Shown here: in pieces, positions 32,646-40,172 of the stretch
Position numbering within the stretch: the stretch's first letter is position 1
Layout of the letters: every line of letters starts with the position of its first letter
Assembly: GCA_002481545.1 (NCBI GenBank)
Contig: DLEF01000062.1
Location: 1-44,296, forward strand
DNA: 44,296 nucleotides
Origin: Cyanobacteria bacterium UBA7753
GTDB taxonomy: Bacteria > Cyanobacteriota > Vampirovibrionia > Gastranaerophilales > Gastranaerophilaceae
Reading direction: 5' to 3'
Program-made: the position numbers and the translations under genes
The notes under the pieces: generated by a model
Databases searched by the model: none
Told to the model about the DNA's origin: nothing
The model's input: only the letters and a program-made list of their open reading frames with translations

Positions 32646-33461
32646 TTATACCGCCATAATGACAATGCCGTGTTTGTCGGCATAATTAACGGTTTTTTCC
32701 TGATCAACAATGATTGTTTGACCTGCTTCAACCGCTATAATATTGGCTTTATAACGTTTCATTGTTTTAAGCGTTTTTAAACCTATTGCAGGAATATCAA
32801 ATCTTTTGTCCTGATTAGGTTTTGATACTTTGACTATGCATCCGCCTTTTTTAGCGAGTTTAGCACCTCTTCTGATACATCTGTCAGTGCCCTCTATTGC
32901 CTCAACCGCCATAATCATCTTATCTTTGATGACTACGGATTGTCCGATATCCAATTTTCCGACTTCTTTTGCTATTTCATAGCCGTAGTTTACATCTTCA
33001 ATCTGGTTTTTGGTAGGTTTAACCTGTCCTAAAACACCTGACGGTATCATTAGATTTTTGATAAATATTGTTTGATCAAGAACTGTTACTCCGACTTTTT
33101 CCAGCTCTTCTATAATCATTAACATTACTTTGTCGTCGTTTAATCTGATAGCTTTCTTAAAGAAATCTATTGCTTTGCTGTCAAATTTAGGACGTCTCAA
33201 TAAAATACTTTTGCTTACTTTACCTAAGAAAGTAAGTTGTTTAATATTTTCTTCTTCCAATATTTTTGCTATTTTCAAAGGTTCGCCAGGAGCGCATGAA
33301 TATACCTTTGAGCAATATTTTTTTAATTCTTTATGATTATCGGATGATAATGAAATACAAATGACTTCAAACCCGTTTTCTTTAGCATATTGTGCCATTT
33401 TAATCGGTAAAAGTCCGTCGCCTGCTATCAATCCTTGTACGTGGTCTAATTCTATAGTCAT
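32646..33461 (-). CDS. lpxI: UDP-2,3-diacylglucosamine diphosphatase LpxI
   Basis: 271 aa, the LpxI (DUF1009) enzyme hydrolysing UDP-2,3-diacylglucosamine to lipid X. Start MTIELDHVQGLIAGDGLLPI (LIAGxGxLP), LTFLGKVSKSILLRRPKFD (about 75-93), then the C-terminal domain with EAIEGTDRCIRRGAKLAKKG (about 192-211), VKVSKPNQDKRFDIPAIG and VEAGQTIIVD. GAGAGGG precedes ATG 33461. It is the first gene of an operon with lpxB, in the pathway order. LpxI, instead of LpxH, is common in several Gram-negative lineages. Confidence 0.93.
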   Translation of the reverse strand: MTIELDHVQGLIAGDGLLPIKMAQYAKENGFEVICISLSSDNHKELKKYCSKVYSCAPGEPLKIAKILEEENIKQLTFLGKVSKSILLRRPKFDSKAIDFFKKAIRLNDDKVMLMIIEELEKVGVTVLDQTIFIKNLMIPSGVLGQVKPTKNQIEDVNYGYEIAKEVGKLDIGQSVVIKDKMIMAVEAIEGTDRCIRRGAKLAKKGGCIVKVSKPNQDKRFDIPAIGLKTLKTMKRYKANIIAVEAGQTIIVDQEKTVNYADKHGIVIMAV

Positions 33462-33666
33462 ATTTCCCTCTCAATATGGAATAATCTTAGCATAAAAAAA
33501 TTATCGGGTAAATATCACGGATAAATAATATGAATTAATTTGTAAACTAGTTCATAAATACTATTTTTTCAAAAATCAGCTTTAAATTTTTTAATAAACA
33601 CCGTATTAATAATTGATTATTTTATGAAAATCATTATAACTAATAAAAAAATGAAAGGAAAACATT

Positions 33667-34197
33667 ATGAGTTCATCTGTAGATTCGGTACAATATTCAA
33701 ATAATGTAAGTTACAATAATAATAAACAGCAGTTATCCGCATCAACAAGAAGAAAATTGGAAGCTCTCGGCATTGATCCAACCCTTGTTAATTCCGAAAG
33801 TTATGCGCAATCTTTGATTAAATCCAGAGAATCACAAAGAAGCTTTGAACAATATACTGTTCAAAATGCCGAAAATGAAAAGGCAGACAGCACACAAAAA
33901 TCTAATTCTGCTGAATCTGAATTGATATCAGAAGCTAAATCATTGGCTGAACAATTGGGTATTTCTGTAGATAACAGCATGACATTTGATGAAATCACTT
34001 CTCAAATCTCAAGTGCTATTTCCGATATGTTCTCTAAAGCACAGGAAAATCCTGAATTGTTACAGCAAGCACAACTTTACCAGGCACAGTTGTCACAGCT
34101 TACCGACAATTACAACAGCACTTCACAATCCACGACAGATTTGTATTCTGCAATGTCAATGCAGGCAAACCATACAAAATATATGCTCGGATTATAA
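33667..34197 (+). CDS. Hypothetical coiled-coil protein, 176 aa
   Basis: Ser/Gln/Asn-rich 176-aa protein of unknown function. Starts MSSSVDSVQYSNNVSYNNNK; central part mostly helical (SESELISEAKSLAEQLGI, about 80-97) and the end QLTDNYNSTSQSTTDLYSAM is Ser/Thr-rich, finishing QANHTKYMLGL. AAAGGAAAA precedes the ATG. No signal peptide or membrane segment. The polar composition and lack of Cys suit a secreted or structural protein; with flhA in the region, export by type III is a guess. Monocistronic, ended by a 14-bp terminator. Confidence 0.65.
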   Translation: MSSSVDSVQYSNNVSYNNNKQQLSASTRRKLEALGIDPTLVNSESYAQSLIKSRESQRSFEQYTVQNAENEKADSTQKSNSAESELISEAKSLAEQLGISVDNSMTFDEITSQISSAISDMFSKAQENPELLQQAQLYQAQLSQLTDNYNSTSQSTTDLYSAMSMQANHTKYMLGL

Positions 34198-34224
34198 TAA
34201 AACGACTCATAATTTTATATATAG

Positions 34225-34258
34225 AAACCGTATTAATATATTTATTAATACGGTTTTT
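34225..34258 (+). terminator. Terminator with 14-bp stem
   Basis: AAACCGTATTAATA (34225-34238) pairs with TATTAATACGGTTT (34243-34256), loop TATT, followed by TTG. It also lies past the convergent bioB end. Confidence 0.85.
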
Positions 34259-34278
34259 GTTTGAAATAAACGTACTTT

Positions 34279-35214
34279 TTATTTCAGCAGGTTTTTGCCT
34301 AATTTTTTAACTGTTTTTAAATCTTCTTCCGGGCTTTTGCCTGTTGTTGTGAGATAATTACCTGTCATAATACCTTCGACACAGCATTCAAGAGCTTTTT
34401 CCTGACCTTGTTCGGATAATCTCATTCTTCCTCCGCAAAATCTCAACACGGAATCAGGGTTTGCTATCTTGAATATGGCAAGTGTTCTCAAAACATTTTC
34501 TTCATCTATTTTATCACCGTAATTTTCAAACGGTGTGTCGGGTATCGGCATCAAAATATTGATAGGAATTGAATCAGGATGGATTTGAGCTAGCTCCATT
34601 GCCATCTCAACTCTTTGTTCCACACTCTCACCCATTCCTAAAATCACTCCACAACACAGTTCCATGCCGTATTTGCGAACGAGTTTACAGGTTTCGACTC
34701 TGTCTTTCCAAGTATGTGTAGAACATACATTCGGATAATAAGACTCTGCCGTGTTTATATTATGGTGAAATCTTTTTAATCCTGCTTCCGCAAGCTTTTT
34801 TGCGTCTTCATCATTTAAAATCCCGATGGATGCACAACTTGAAAGCCCGTCAACTTTGTTTATTTCTTTGATAAGTTCTATAATCTTATCAAAGTTTTCT
34901 TCCTCCGGAGTTTTGCCCGAAGTTACAACTGCAAAATGGTTAGCACCATGTGCCTTTGCCTCTTTTGCAGCCTCTAAAACCTTTTCCGGTTCAATTAAAG
35001 GATATGTTTCTATATCAGTTCTATAGTGGCTACTCTGCGCACAATATTTGCAATCCTGTGAACATTTCCCGCTCCTTGCATTAACTAGTGAACATATTTC
35101 TATGTTGTTACTCATAAACTGTTTTGACAGTTCTAATAATGTGTCTAAATCGCTGTTATATAAATCCAGCAATTCCTCTTTTGTTAAACCTTTGTTTTCA
35201 ACTGCTATTTCCAT
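34279..35214 (-). CDS. bioB: Biotin synthase
   Basis: 311-aa radical SAM enzyme converting dethiobiotin to biotin. It has the Fe-S motif CSQDCKYCAQSS (about 52-63), ICSLVNARSGK before it, HHNINTAESYY (about 154-164), the second-cluster cysteines including C188/C189 region (MELCCGVILGMGE) and LRFCGGRMRL (about 256-265). Complete. AAGAGGAAA precedes ATG 35214. No bioA/D/F is adjacent, so it may use elsewhere-encoded genes or salvage dethiobiotin. Confidence 0.95.
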   Translation of the reverse strand: MEIAVENKGLTKEELLDLYNSDLDTLLELSKQFMSNNIEICSLVNARSGKCSQDCKYCAQSSHYRTDIETYPLIEPEKVLEAAKEAKAHGANHFAVVTSGKTPEEENFDKIIELIKEINKVDGLSSCASIGILNDEDAKKLAEAGLKRFHHNINTAESYYPNVCSTHTWKDRVETCKLVRKYGMELCCGVILGMGESVEQRVEMAMELAQIHPDSIPINILMPIPDTPFENYGDKIDEENVLRTLAIFKIANPDSVLRFCGGRMRLSEQGQEKALECCVEGIMTGNYLTTTGKSPEEDLKTVKKLGKNLLK

Positions 35215-35303
35215 ATTTTTCCTCTTATTTCGGCTGTTATTAATTCAAAAATATGCGTACAAATACGCAAAATGACGCTATGTTGCTATACATTTGGGTA
35301 AAA

Positions 35304-35492
35304 TTATCCTATTAATTCATCAAGTGCTTTAGCATCTTGTTGAGCCTTATGTACGTTTACGGCTCTGTTTCTGCGCATATAGTTTCTGAGCGCTTCGCGA
35401 ATATACTCACTTCTTGAGCGTTGTTCCGAATTAGCTAATGTATCTACCTTATCTAAAAATTCAGGTGACATTGATATTAAAACTCTTGGCAT
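35304..35492 (-). CDS. Ribbon-helix-helix (CopG/Arc-like) DNA-binding protein
   Basis: 62-aa RHH regulator, a paralog of 12156 (shared VLISM and RSRSE-IREALR-Y). Strand PRVLISMS, helix 1 PEFLDKVDTLAN, helix 2 RSEYIREALRNYMRRNR. AAGAGGAATTA precedes ATG 35492. It may be a repressor of bioB, which starts 90 bp further in the same direction, but no operator is visible. No toxin partner. 35493-35581 is AT-rich and holds its promoter. Confidence 0.88.
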   Translation of the reverse strand: MPRVLISMSPEFLDKVDTLANSEQRSRSEYIREALRNYMRRNRAVNVHKAQQDAKALDELIG

Positions 35493-35581
35493 AATTAATT
35501 CCTCTTATTCATATATAGAATATCACATTTATATCATTTCGCAAATATTTTTATTATTTTTTTATAAAAACTTTACGATGA

Positions 35582-36013
35582 TTATTGACTTTCATATTGT
35601 TCGGATACTTCAAATGCCGATTCCGATAATTCTCTGGTTTTATCGTTAAGAATACCTCGTTTAAGTTGAGTAAAGAACGCTTTTTTGGAGTTTAATTTCT
35701 TTCTCAGGTATTCATAAGCGATTTTCGGATCGCATTTTACTCCGCAGGTAAATAAATCGACAGCAGCATAACCGAGTTCCGGCCATGTATGGATTGCAAG
35801 ATGACTCTCGGCAATAATAACAACTCCGCTTACTCCGTACGGATTGAACTTGTGAAAACATTTTTGTACTACGGTAGAACCGCACTCTATGGCTGCATCT
35901 ACCATATAATTTTCAATCTTGTCCTTGTTATTCAAAATATTTGAATCACATTCAAAAAATTCCGCTAAGACATGTCTGCCTAAATATGCTTCGTCGTTAT
36001 CCCTTATTGCCAA
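35582..36013 (-). CDS. speD: S-adenosylmethionine decarboxylase proenzyme
   Basis: 143-aa bacterial short-type AdoMetDC, which self-cleaves to form a pyruvoyl group and makes decarboxylated SAM for spermidine synthesis. Cleavage motif ESHLAIHTWPELGYAAVDLF is present at about residues 67-86, with cleavage between E67 and S68; the catalytic Cys is in FTCG (about 87-90). The start is TTG at 36013, with TGGAG 7 bases upstream; the nearby ATG at about 36023 is out of frame. Partner of the Orn/Lys/Arg decarboxylase at 15365 in polyamine synthesis. Confidence 0.92.
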   Translation of the reverse strand: MAIRDNDEAYLGRHVLAEFFECDSNILNNKDKIENYMVDAAIECGSTVVQKCFHKFNPYGVSGVVIIAESHLAIHTWPELGYAAVDLFTCGVKCDPKIAYEYLRKKLNSKKAFFTQLKRGILNDKTRELSESAFEVSEQYESQ

Positions 36014-36151
36014 TAATCTGCTCCATATACACTGTCTGTAATATACTTTTTAAATACAACAATATAATATAATAAAAGGTTATTATATACAAGTTTTCAA
36101 TAAAGCGAAAGAAAAAGCTTAACATTCTCTAAAGCGCATTATGAAATCATA

Positions 36152-38254
36152 CTATTGCGGATACTGTTGATCTCCGCCACCACCACTTTCACCGATAGTA
36201 TCAACCGCCTCAACACGGATATCCGTGATAAGTTCAGAATATGAAATTACGACAATGGTCGGGATGTGACGTTCCAAAAGTTGGAACAGAGGCAATCTGA
36301 TACGAGGAGAACAAAGGATTACAGGCTGTTTCCCTATATTCTGATGTGCTCTCATAAGAGTCATAGCCGTAGACTCAATCAAATCCTGAACCTGCATAGG
36401 GTTCAACAGGAACATAGTCCCGAGCTCCGTTCTCTGACAGCTGTCATCCAAGGTTTTCTCCCATTCAGGTGACAGGGTGAGCGCATAAAGTACGTTATCC
36501 TCCTGAACATTGGTAAGACAGATTTGACGCCCGAGAGCAGCTCTCAAACGCTCCGACAGGATATCAGGCTCTTTGGAAAATCTTGCATAATCGCATAATC
36601 GCTCAAATACAAAGATAATATCTTTGATAGAAACTTTTTCTCTGATAAGGTTTACAAAAATCTTTCTCAAATCTGATGTTGAAATGATTGCAGGGACAAG
36701 GTCGTTAACCAAGGTTGGATCCTGTGAACGTACAAGTTCCATAAGTTTAAGTACGTCCGTTTTGGTCATGACTTCATCTACGTGTTTACGTACACACTCT
36801 TGCAAGTGTGTAACAAGTACGTCGGTTGCATCTACCGCAGTAACGGATTTAACCTCTTGAGCCTCTTCCGCGCTAATCCAGTATGCCTGTGTTTGATATG
36901 TAGGATCAACAGCGATAATCGCATCATCAGGAACACTCTTTCTGACTGCATCCCACTGATCCGCAATAACCATATATTTACCCGGATATACGTAACCCGT
37001 TGCGACCATGTTACCACGAATTGAAATCATATATTCGTTAGATTCCAATGCGGAAGAGTCCATAATACGTATGTTCGGGATGATATAACCTAATTCATCA
37101 GTTACTCTTTGACGCAAAGCAGCGATTTTTGCAAGCAATTGACCTTCCTGATCAGGATCGGCAATAACAAGCAAACCTGCACCAACCTGCAAACTCAAGA
37201 CATCGACACCTAAACGTTCGTACATCTTGTTCGGGTTTACCAAATCCTGCATGTTTTGTCGTACATTTTCCAATTGTCCCAATTGAGATTGAACATCCGC
37301 ATTGATAAGTACCGAGAAGCCAGCAACAAGTAATCCCGTTGCAAACAGGAAGAACGGTACAAAAGGCAATCCCGTAATAGGACAAGTAAAGGTGATTAAG
37401 TATAAGAACCCTGATGCAAAGAACAAAGCGTATGGTTTGCTCAAGATTTGGTCTGTCAAATCCGCACCCAAAGAAGCTTCATCAGCTGATGCACGAGTCA
37501 TTACGATACCTGCAGATATTGACATCAAAAGTGACGGAACCTGTGAGGCAAGACCATCACCGATGGTTAAGATGGTGTATTTACCGACTGCGTCCGCTAT
37601 AGGCATCTGGTTCATCAAACACCCGATAATCAAGCCCCCGACAATGTTGATGATTGTAATTATGATACCTGCCATTGTATCACCTTTTACGAACTTCATA
37701 GCACCATCCATGGAACCGAACAAACTTGATTCTCTCTGTAAGTCGTTACGTCGTTTGACCGCCTCTTCCGGTGAAATCAAGCCCGCGTTAAAATCGGCGT
37801 CAATGGTCATCTGCTTACCCGGCATAGCATCCAATGCGAAACGTGCGGATACTTCGGCGATACGCTCGGCACCTTTTGTGATTACCATAAACTGTACAAT
37901 CGTAATAATGATGAAGATAACACCGCCGACGACCATGTTACCCCCTGTTACGAATGTCCCGAACGCGTGGATTACGGCTCCCGCTTCCCCTTTTGCCAGA
38001 ATAAGACGGGTTGACGCAATGGATAATACAAGTCGAAACATCGTACCCAAAAGAATAATGGTCGGGAATGACGCCAATTCAAGAGGTTTTTGGATATACA
38101 AAGATATCATAAGTAACGTGATACCCAATGACATATTCAAAGCAATGGAAAAATTGATAACCCAATTAGGCATCTCCATCAGCAAAATCAAGATAAGTAC
38201 GATGACAAAGATTGCCAAGCAAATTTCACTTATAGGTTTATTTTCCGCTGCCAT
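36152..38254 (-). CDS. flhA: Type III export protein FlhA/SctV family
   Basis: 700-aa export-gate protein. Eight membrane segments in about 1-320 (e.g. ICLAIFVIVLILILLMEMPN); signature FRLVLSIASTRLILAKGEAG (about 72-91) followed by GGNMVVGGVIFIII; cytosolic domain about 340-680. FlhA/SctV forms the nonameric ring taking substrates to the type III apparatus. The ATG overlaps the TAA of the fliH-like gene (TAATG), so they are translationally coupled; AGGAG precedes it. The C-terminus, VVISYSELITDIRVEAVDTI, is FlhA-like but does not exclude a non-flagellar type III system. No other fli/flh gene is in the window. Confidence 0.92.
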   Translation of the reverse strand: MAAENKPISEICLAIFVIVLILILLMEMPNWVINFSIALNMSLGITLLMISLYIQKPLELASFPTIILLGTMFRLVLSIASTRLILAKGEAGAVIHAFGTFVTGGNMVVGGVIFIIITIVQFMVITKGAERIAEVSARFALDAMPGKQMTIDADFNAGLISPEEAVKRRNDLQRESSLFGSMDGAMKFVKGDTMAGIIITIINIVGGLIIGCLMNQMPIADAVGKYTILTIGDGLASQVPSLLMSISAGIVMTRASADEASLGADLTDQILSKPYALFFASGFLYLITFTCPITGLPFVPFFLFATGLLVAGFSVLINADVQSQLGQLENVRQNMQDLVNPNKMYERLGVDVLSLQVGAGLLVIADPDQEGQLLAKIAALRQRVTDELGYIIPNIRIMDSSALESNEYMISIRGNMVATGYVYPGKYMVIADQWDAVRKSVPDDAIIAVDPTYQTQAYWISAEEAQEVKSVTAVDATDVLVTHLQECVRKHVDEVMTKTDVLKLMELVRSQDPTLVNDLVPAIISTSDLRKIFVNLIREKVSIKDIIFVFERLCDYARFSKEPDILSERLRAALGRQICLTNVQEDNVLYALTLSPEWEKTLDDSCQRTELGTMFLLNPMQVQDLIESTAMTLMRAHQNIGKQPVILCSPRIRLPLFQLLERHIPTIVVISYSELITDIRVEAVDTIGESGGGGDQQYPQ

Positions 38255-39000
38255 TACCCTAAACTCCTGAGAGCAGTCTGTACAATCTCAAGTTGAGCCT
38301 CAATAGTAGCGTCTACAAGTCCGCTGTTGGTTTGGACGATACATCCGCCTTCACTTACGGTTTCGTCTGACAGTATTACCAGCTTTGTATCCATACCGAG
38401 CAATTTTATTTGCTCAGGCAAGGTGTCTTTTATATATTGAACTTGTACCGGATTTATTCTCAACGTTATTTTCGGCTCATTCTTTGATAAAGTCTTCAAC
38501 ACATCCACAATCGTATTGAGTACGATTTCGGGATCTGTTTTTACTTCTGTTTTAATTATTTTTTGCGCTATTTCCATAGCCATTTCATAAATATGAGGTG
38601 CAACCTGACTAAAAACTTTGTCTTCCGCTCCCATAAAGGCTCCGAGTACGTTTTGGAAATTCTTAATATCTCCCTGCGCCTGTTGCAAACCTGCGTTATA
38701 GCCTTCCTGATAGGCACTCTGTTTTATTTGGACAGCCTCTTCTTGCGCACGGGATACAAGGTTTCTGTCATCTATTCTTCTGTAACCTCTTCTTCTGTTC
38801 CCCGTTCGTCTTTCTTTTCTTTGAGTGAAATCTATTTTATCAACATCAAAAATGTTGATTTCTTCTTTCTTTTTCTTTTCCTCTTCAAGCTCTTTTTGCT
38901 TTTCAGCCTCTTCTTCCGCTTTTTTGGCAGCTTCTTTTTCAGCTATTTCCGCTTGAATTTTTTCCTCAGTCTTTTTAGATATCTTCTTTTTTATAATCAT
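38254..39000 (-). CDS. FliH/SctL-like ATPase regulator
   Basis: 248 aa from ATG 39000; a GTG five codons upstream is possible. N-terminus is extremely charged (KKKISKKTEEKIQAEIAEKE..), probably a long helix, then a basic RRTGNRRRGYRRI patch; C-terminal FliH domain about 120-248 (VAPHIYEMAMEIAQKIIKTE, LRINPVQVQYIKD, GGCIVQTNSGLVDATIEAQL). FliH binds and regulates the FliI ATPase. TATAAT lies 7 bases before the ATG with no ribosome site, suggesting a leaderless transcript. Operon with flhA, overlapping by 1 bp. Confidence 0.8.
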   Translation of the reverse strand: MIIKKKISKKTEEKIQAEIAEKEAAKKAEEEAEKQKELEEEKKKKEEINIFDVDKIDFTQRKERRTGNRRRGYRRIDDRNLVSRAQEEAVQIKQSAYQEGYNAGLQQAQGDIKNFQNVLGAFMGAEDKVFSQVAPHIYEMAMEIAQKIIKTEVKTDPEIVLNTIVDVLKTLSKNEPKITLRINPVQVQYIKDTLPEQIKLLGMDTKLVILSDETVSEGGCIVQTNSGLVDATIEAQLEIVQTALRSLG

Positions 39001-39059
39001 ACTTGTATTATACACTAATTATTCTATTTGGGCACCGTGTTTACATATAACGTTAAATA

Positions 39060-39803
39060 TCAAAAATCTGCAAGTGTGATAATTTTTTGAATATCATTTT
39101 TTACCTTTTCAAAATTGTTGTTTTTCTCTCCTGTTTTTTCGTTCATATACAGACTGCGATTGATTTCCAACATTATTGATTTAACCCTTTTGCTTTTCCC
39201 GTAAAAATCCAAGGGAACAATTGTTCCGCAAAACGGATTATTTATAGCTGCTTTATATCCAAGATTAGAAAAAGATTTGTAAAAATATTCGGTTAAATAT
39301 TTGGGTGTGTGAAACTTATCCGTCCCGATACAAATATCAGGACGAAAAGAGTCCGCGTGCAGTTCATACGGCAAAGGTACTGAAGCAAACGAATGCCCGT
39401 CGATAATCAGACAACTCCTATATTTTTCCAAAATTTGTTTAACTTTTTCGGTAAACTTTTTATGATGTACGTCATAGTAATTTTTTAAAATTTCCGCTTT
39501 GTGCATAGGATTGACTCTTTTAAGCGGTTTAAGCTCCGATGTTTTTGTATAACAAACCCACATTCCCTGTTTTGTCATTTCCTCATCCTTTTCATGTCGG
39601 AATCTTTCAACATCACAAACGAGCCTGCTTATCGGAAAAACGATATTTTCCGTATTCGGAACAGTAAACAAATCCTCTGTAAAACTATCCGTCATTTTTA
39701 TTTGTTCTTGAAATAAATCTTTTTCCGACAGATAAAAAAGAAATTTATATTTTTCGGGTATAACATAGCTCCCGTGCGGAATATGGATTAAAATATTGTT
39801 CAT
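39060..39803 (-). CDS. N-formylglutamate amidohydrolase-family protein
   Basis: 247 aa from ATG 39803, which has AAAGGAGGT 3 bases upstream; the longer frame from 39839 runs through the riboswitch terminator and is rejected. Family motifs: LIHIPHGS (about 4-11), DGHSFAS (about 147-153), ELHADSFRPDICIGT and MLEINRSLY (about 213-221). The family hydrolyses N-formylglutamate to glutamate and formate (Zn enzyme), but members with other N-acyl amino-acid substrates are known. A SAM-I riboswitch with terminator sits upstream, so it is shut off when SAM is plentiful. Substrate linked to methionine/SAM metabolism is therefore plausible; that is inference. Confidence 0.85.
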   Translation of the reverse strand: MNNILIHIPHGSYVIPEKYKFLFYLSEKDLFQEQIKMTDSFTEDLFTVPNTENIVFPISRLVCDVERFRHEKDEEMTKQGMWVCYTKTSELKPLKRVNPMHKAEILKNYYDVHHKKFTEKVKQILEKYRSCLIIDGHSFASVPLPYELHADSFRPDICIGTDKFHTPKYLTEYFYKSFSNLGYKAAINNPFCGTIVPLDFYGKSKRVKSIMLEINRSLYMNEKTGEKNNNFEKVKNDIQKIITLADF

Positions 39804-39837
39804 TTGACCTCCTTTGCCTAAAAAGAGGTCGGATAAC

Positions 39838-39864
39838 AAAAATACCCATCGTCATGATGAGTAT
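39838..39864 (-). terminator. Riboswitch expression-platform terminator
   Basis: On the minus strand ATACTCATC (39864-39856) pairs with GATGGGTAT (39850-39842) around a 5-base loop, with one U-G pair, then TTTTG. Its 5' arm overlaps the P1 3' strand of the aptamer, consistent with a switch. Confidence 0.75.
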
Positions 39865-39961
39865 AGTTTCATAATTCTTCCCCATCATACAAGCTTTAGC
39901 ACCTAATCTAATAGGTTGCTGTGTGGTCAACGGGCTTGTCCCTCGCACACTCTCTATAGGT
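39862..39961 (-). promoter_or_regulatory. SAM-I riboswitch (S box)
   Basis: Minus strand reads TATAGAGAGTGTGCGAGGGA, CAAGCCCGTTGACCACACAG, CAACC..., AGGTGCTAAAG. It matches the S box order: P1 (TATAG/CTATA), AGAG, P2 GTGTG/CACAC with GAGGGAC and GCCC, GCAACC, P3 CCTA/TAGG, GGTGCTAA. A terminator follows; transcription should stop when SAM is bound. It controls the amidohydrolase. Confidence 0.85.
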
Positions 39962-40043
39962 TTAAATTTCTATTAAATTGTACGGTTATTATATTAGCAT
40001 AAGTGAAAAGTTATCACAATAATATTAAATATTGCAAATATTA

Positions 40044-40168
40044 CGTTGGTGCGGTAGTGACCGCACCCTACTTTTCAAGTTTTATGTTATCAACTCTGCA
40101 CTTTTAACTTTGCACTTTGCACTTTCTTCGTGCCTTACTGCCTTAGTATCTCTTTATACATTTACCCC
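40044..40168 (-). repeat. Composite intergenic repeat, reverse copy
   Basis: Perfect hairpin GGTGCGGT/ACCGCACC (40048-40067) with CCTAC, then the AAGTTAAAAGTGCA module (about 40094-40130) and the ATTTACCCC end (40160-40168), 4 bases from the Na/Pi gene stop at 40173. Best palindrome of the family. Confidence 0.8.
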
Positions 40169-40172
40169 TGCC

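Noticed and set aside
37302..38270. 322-aa ORF antisense to flhA
   Set aside because: It is a shadow of the well-conserved flhA frame; its composition (Ile/Lys/Pro/Met-rich, no motif) and lack of a ribosome site mark it as non-coding.
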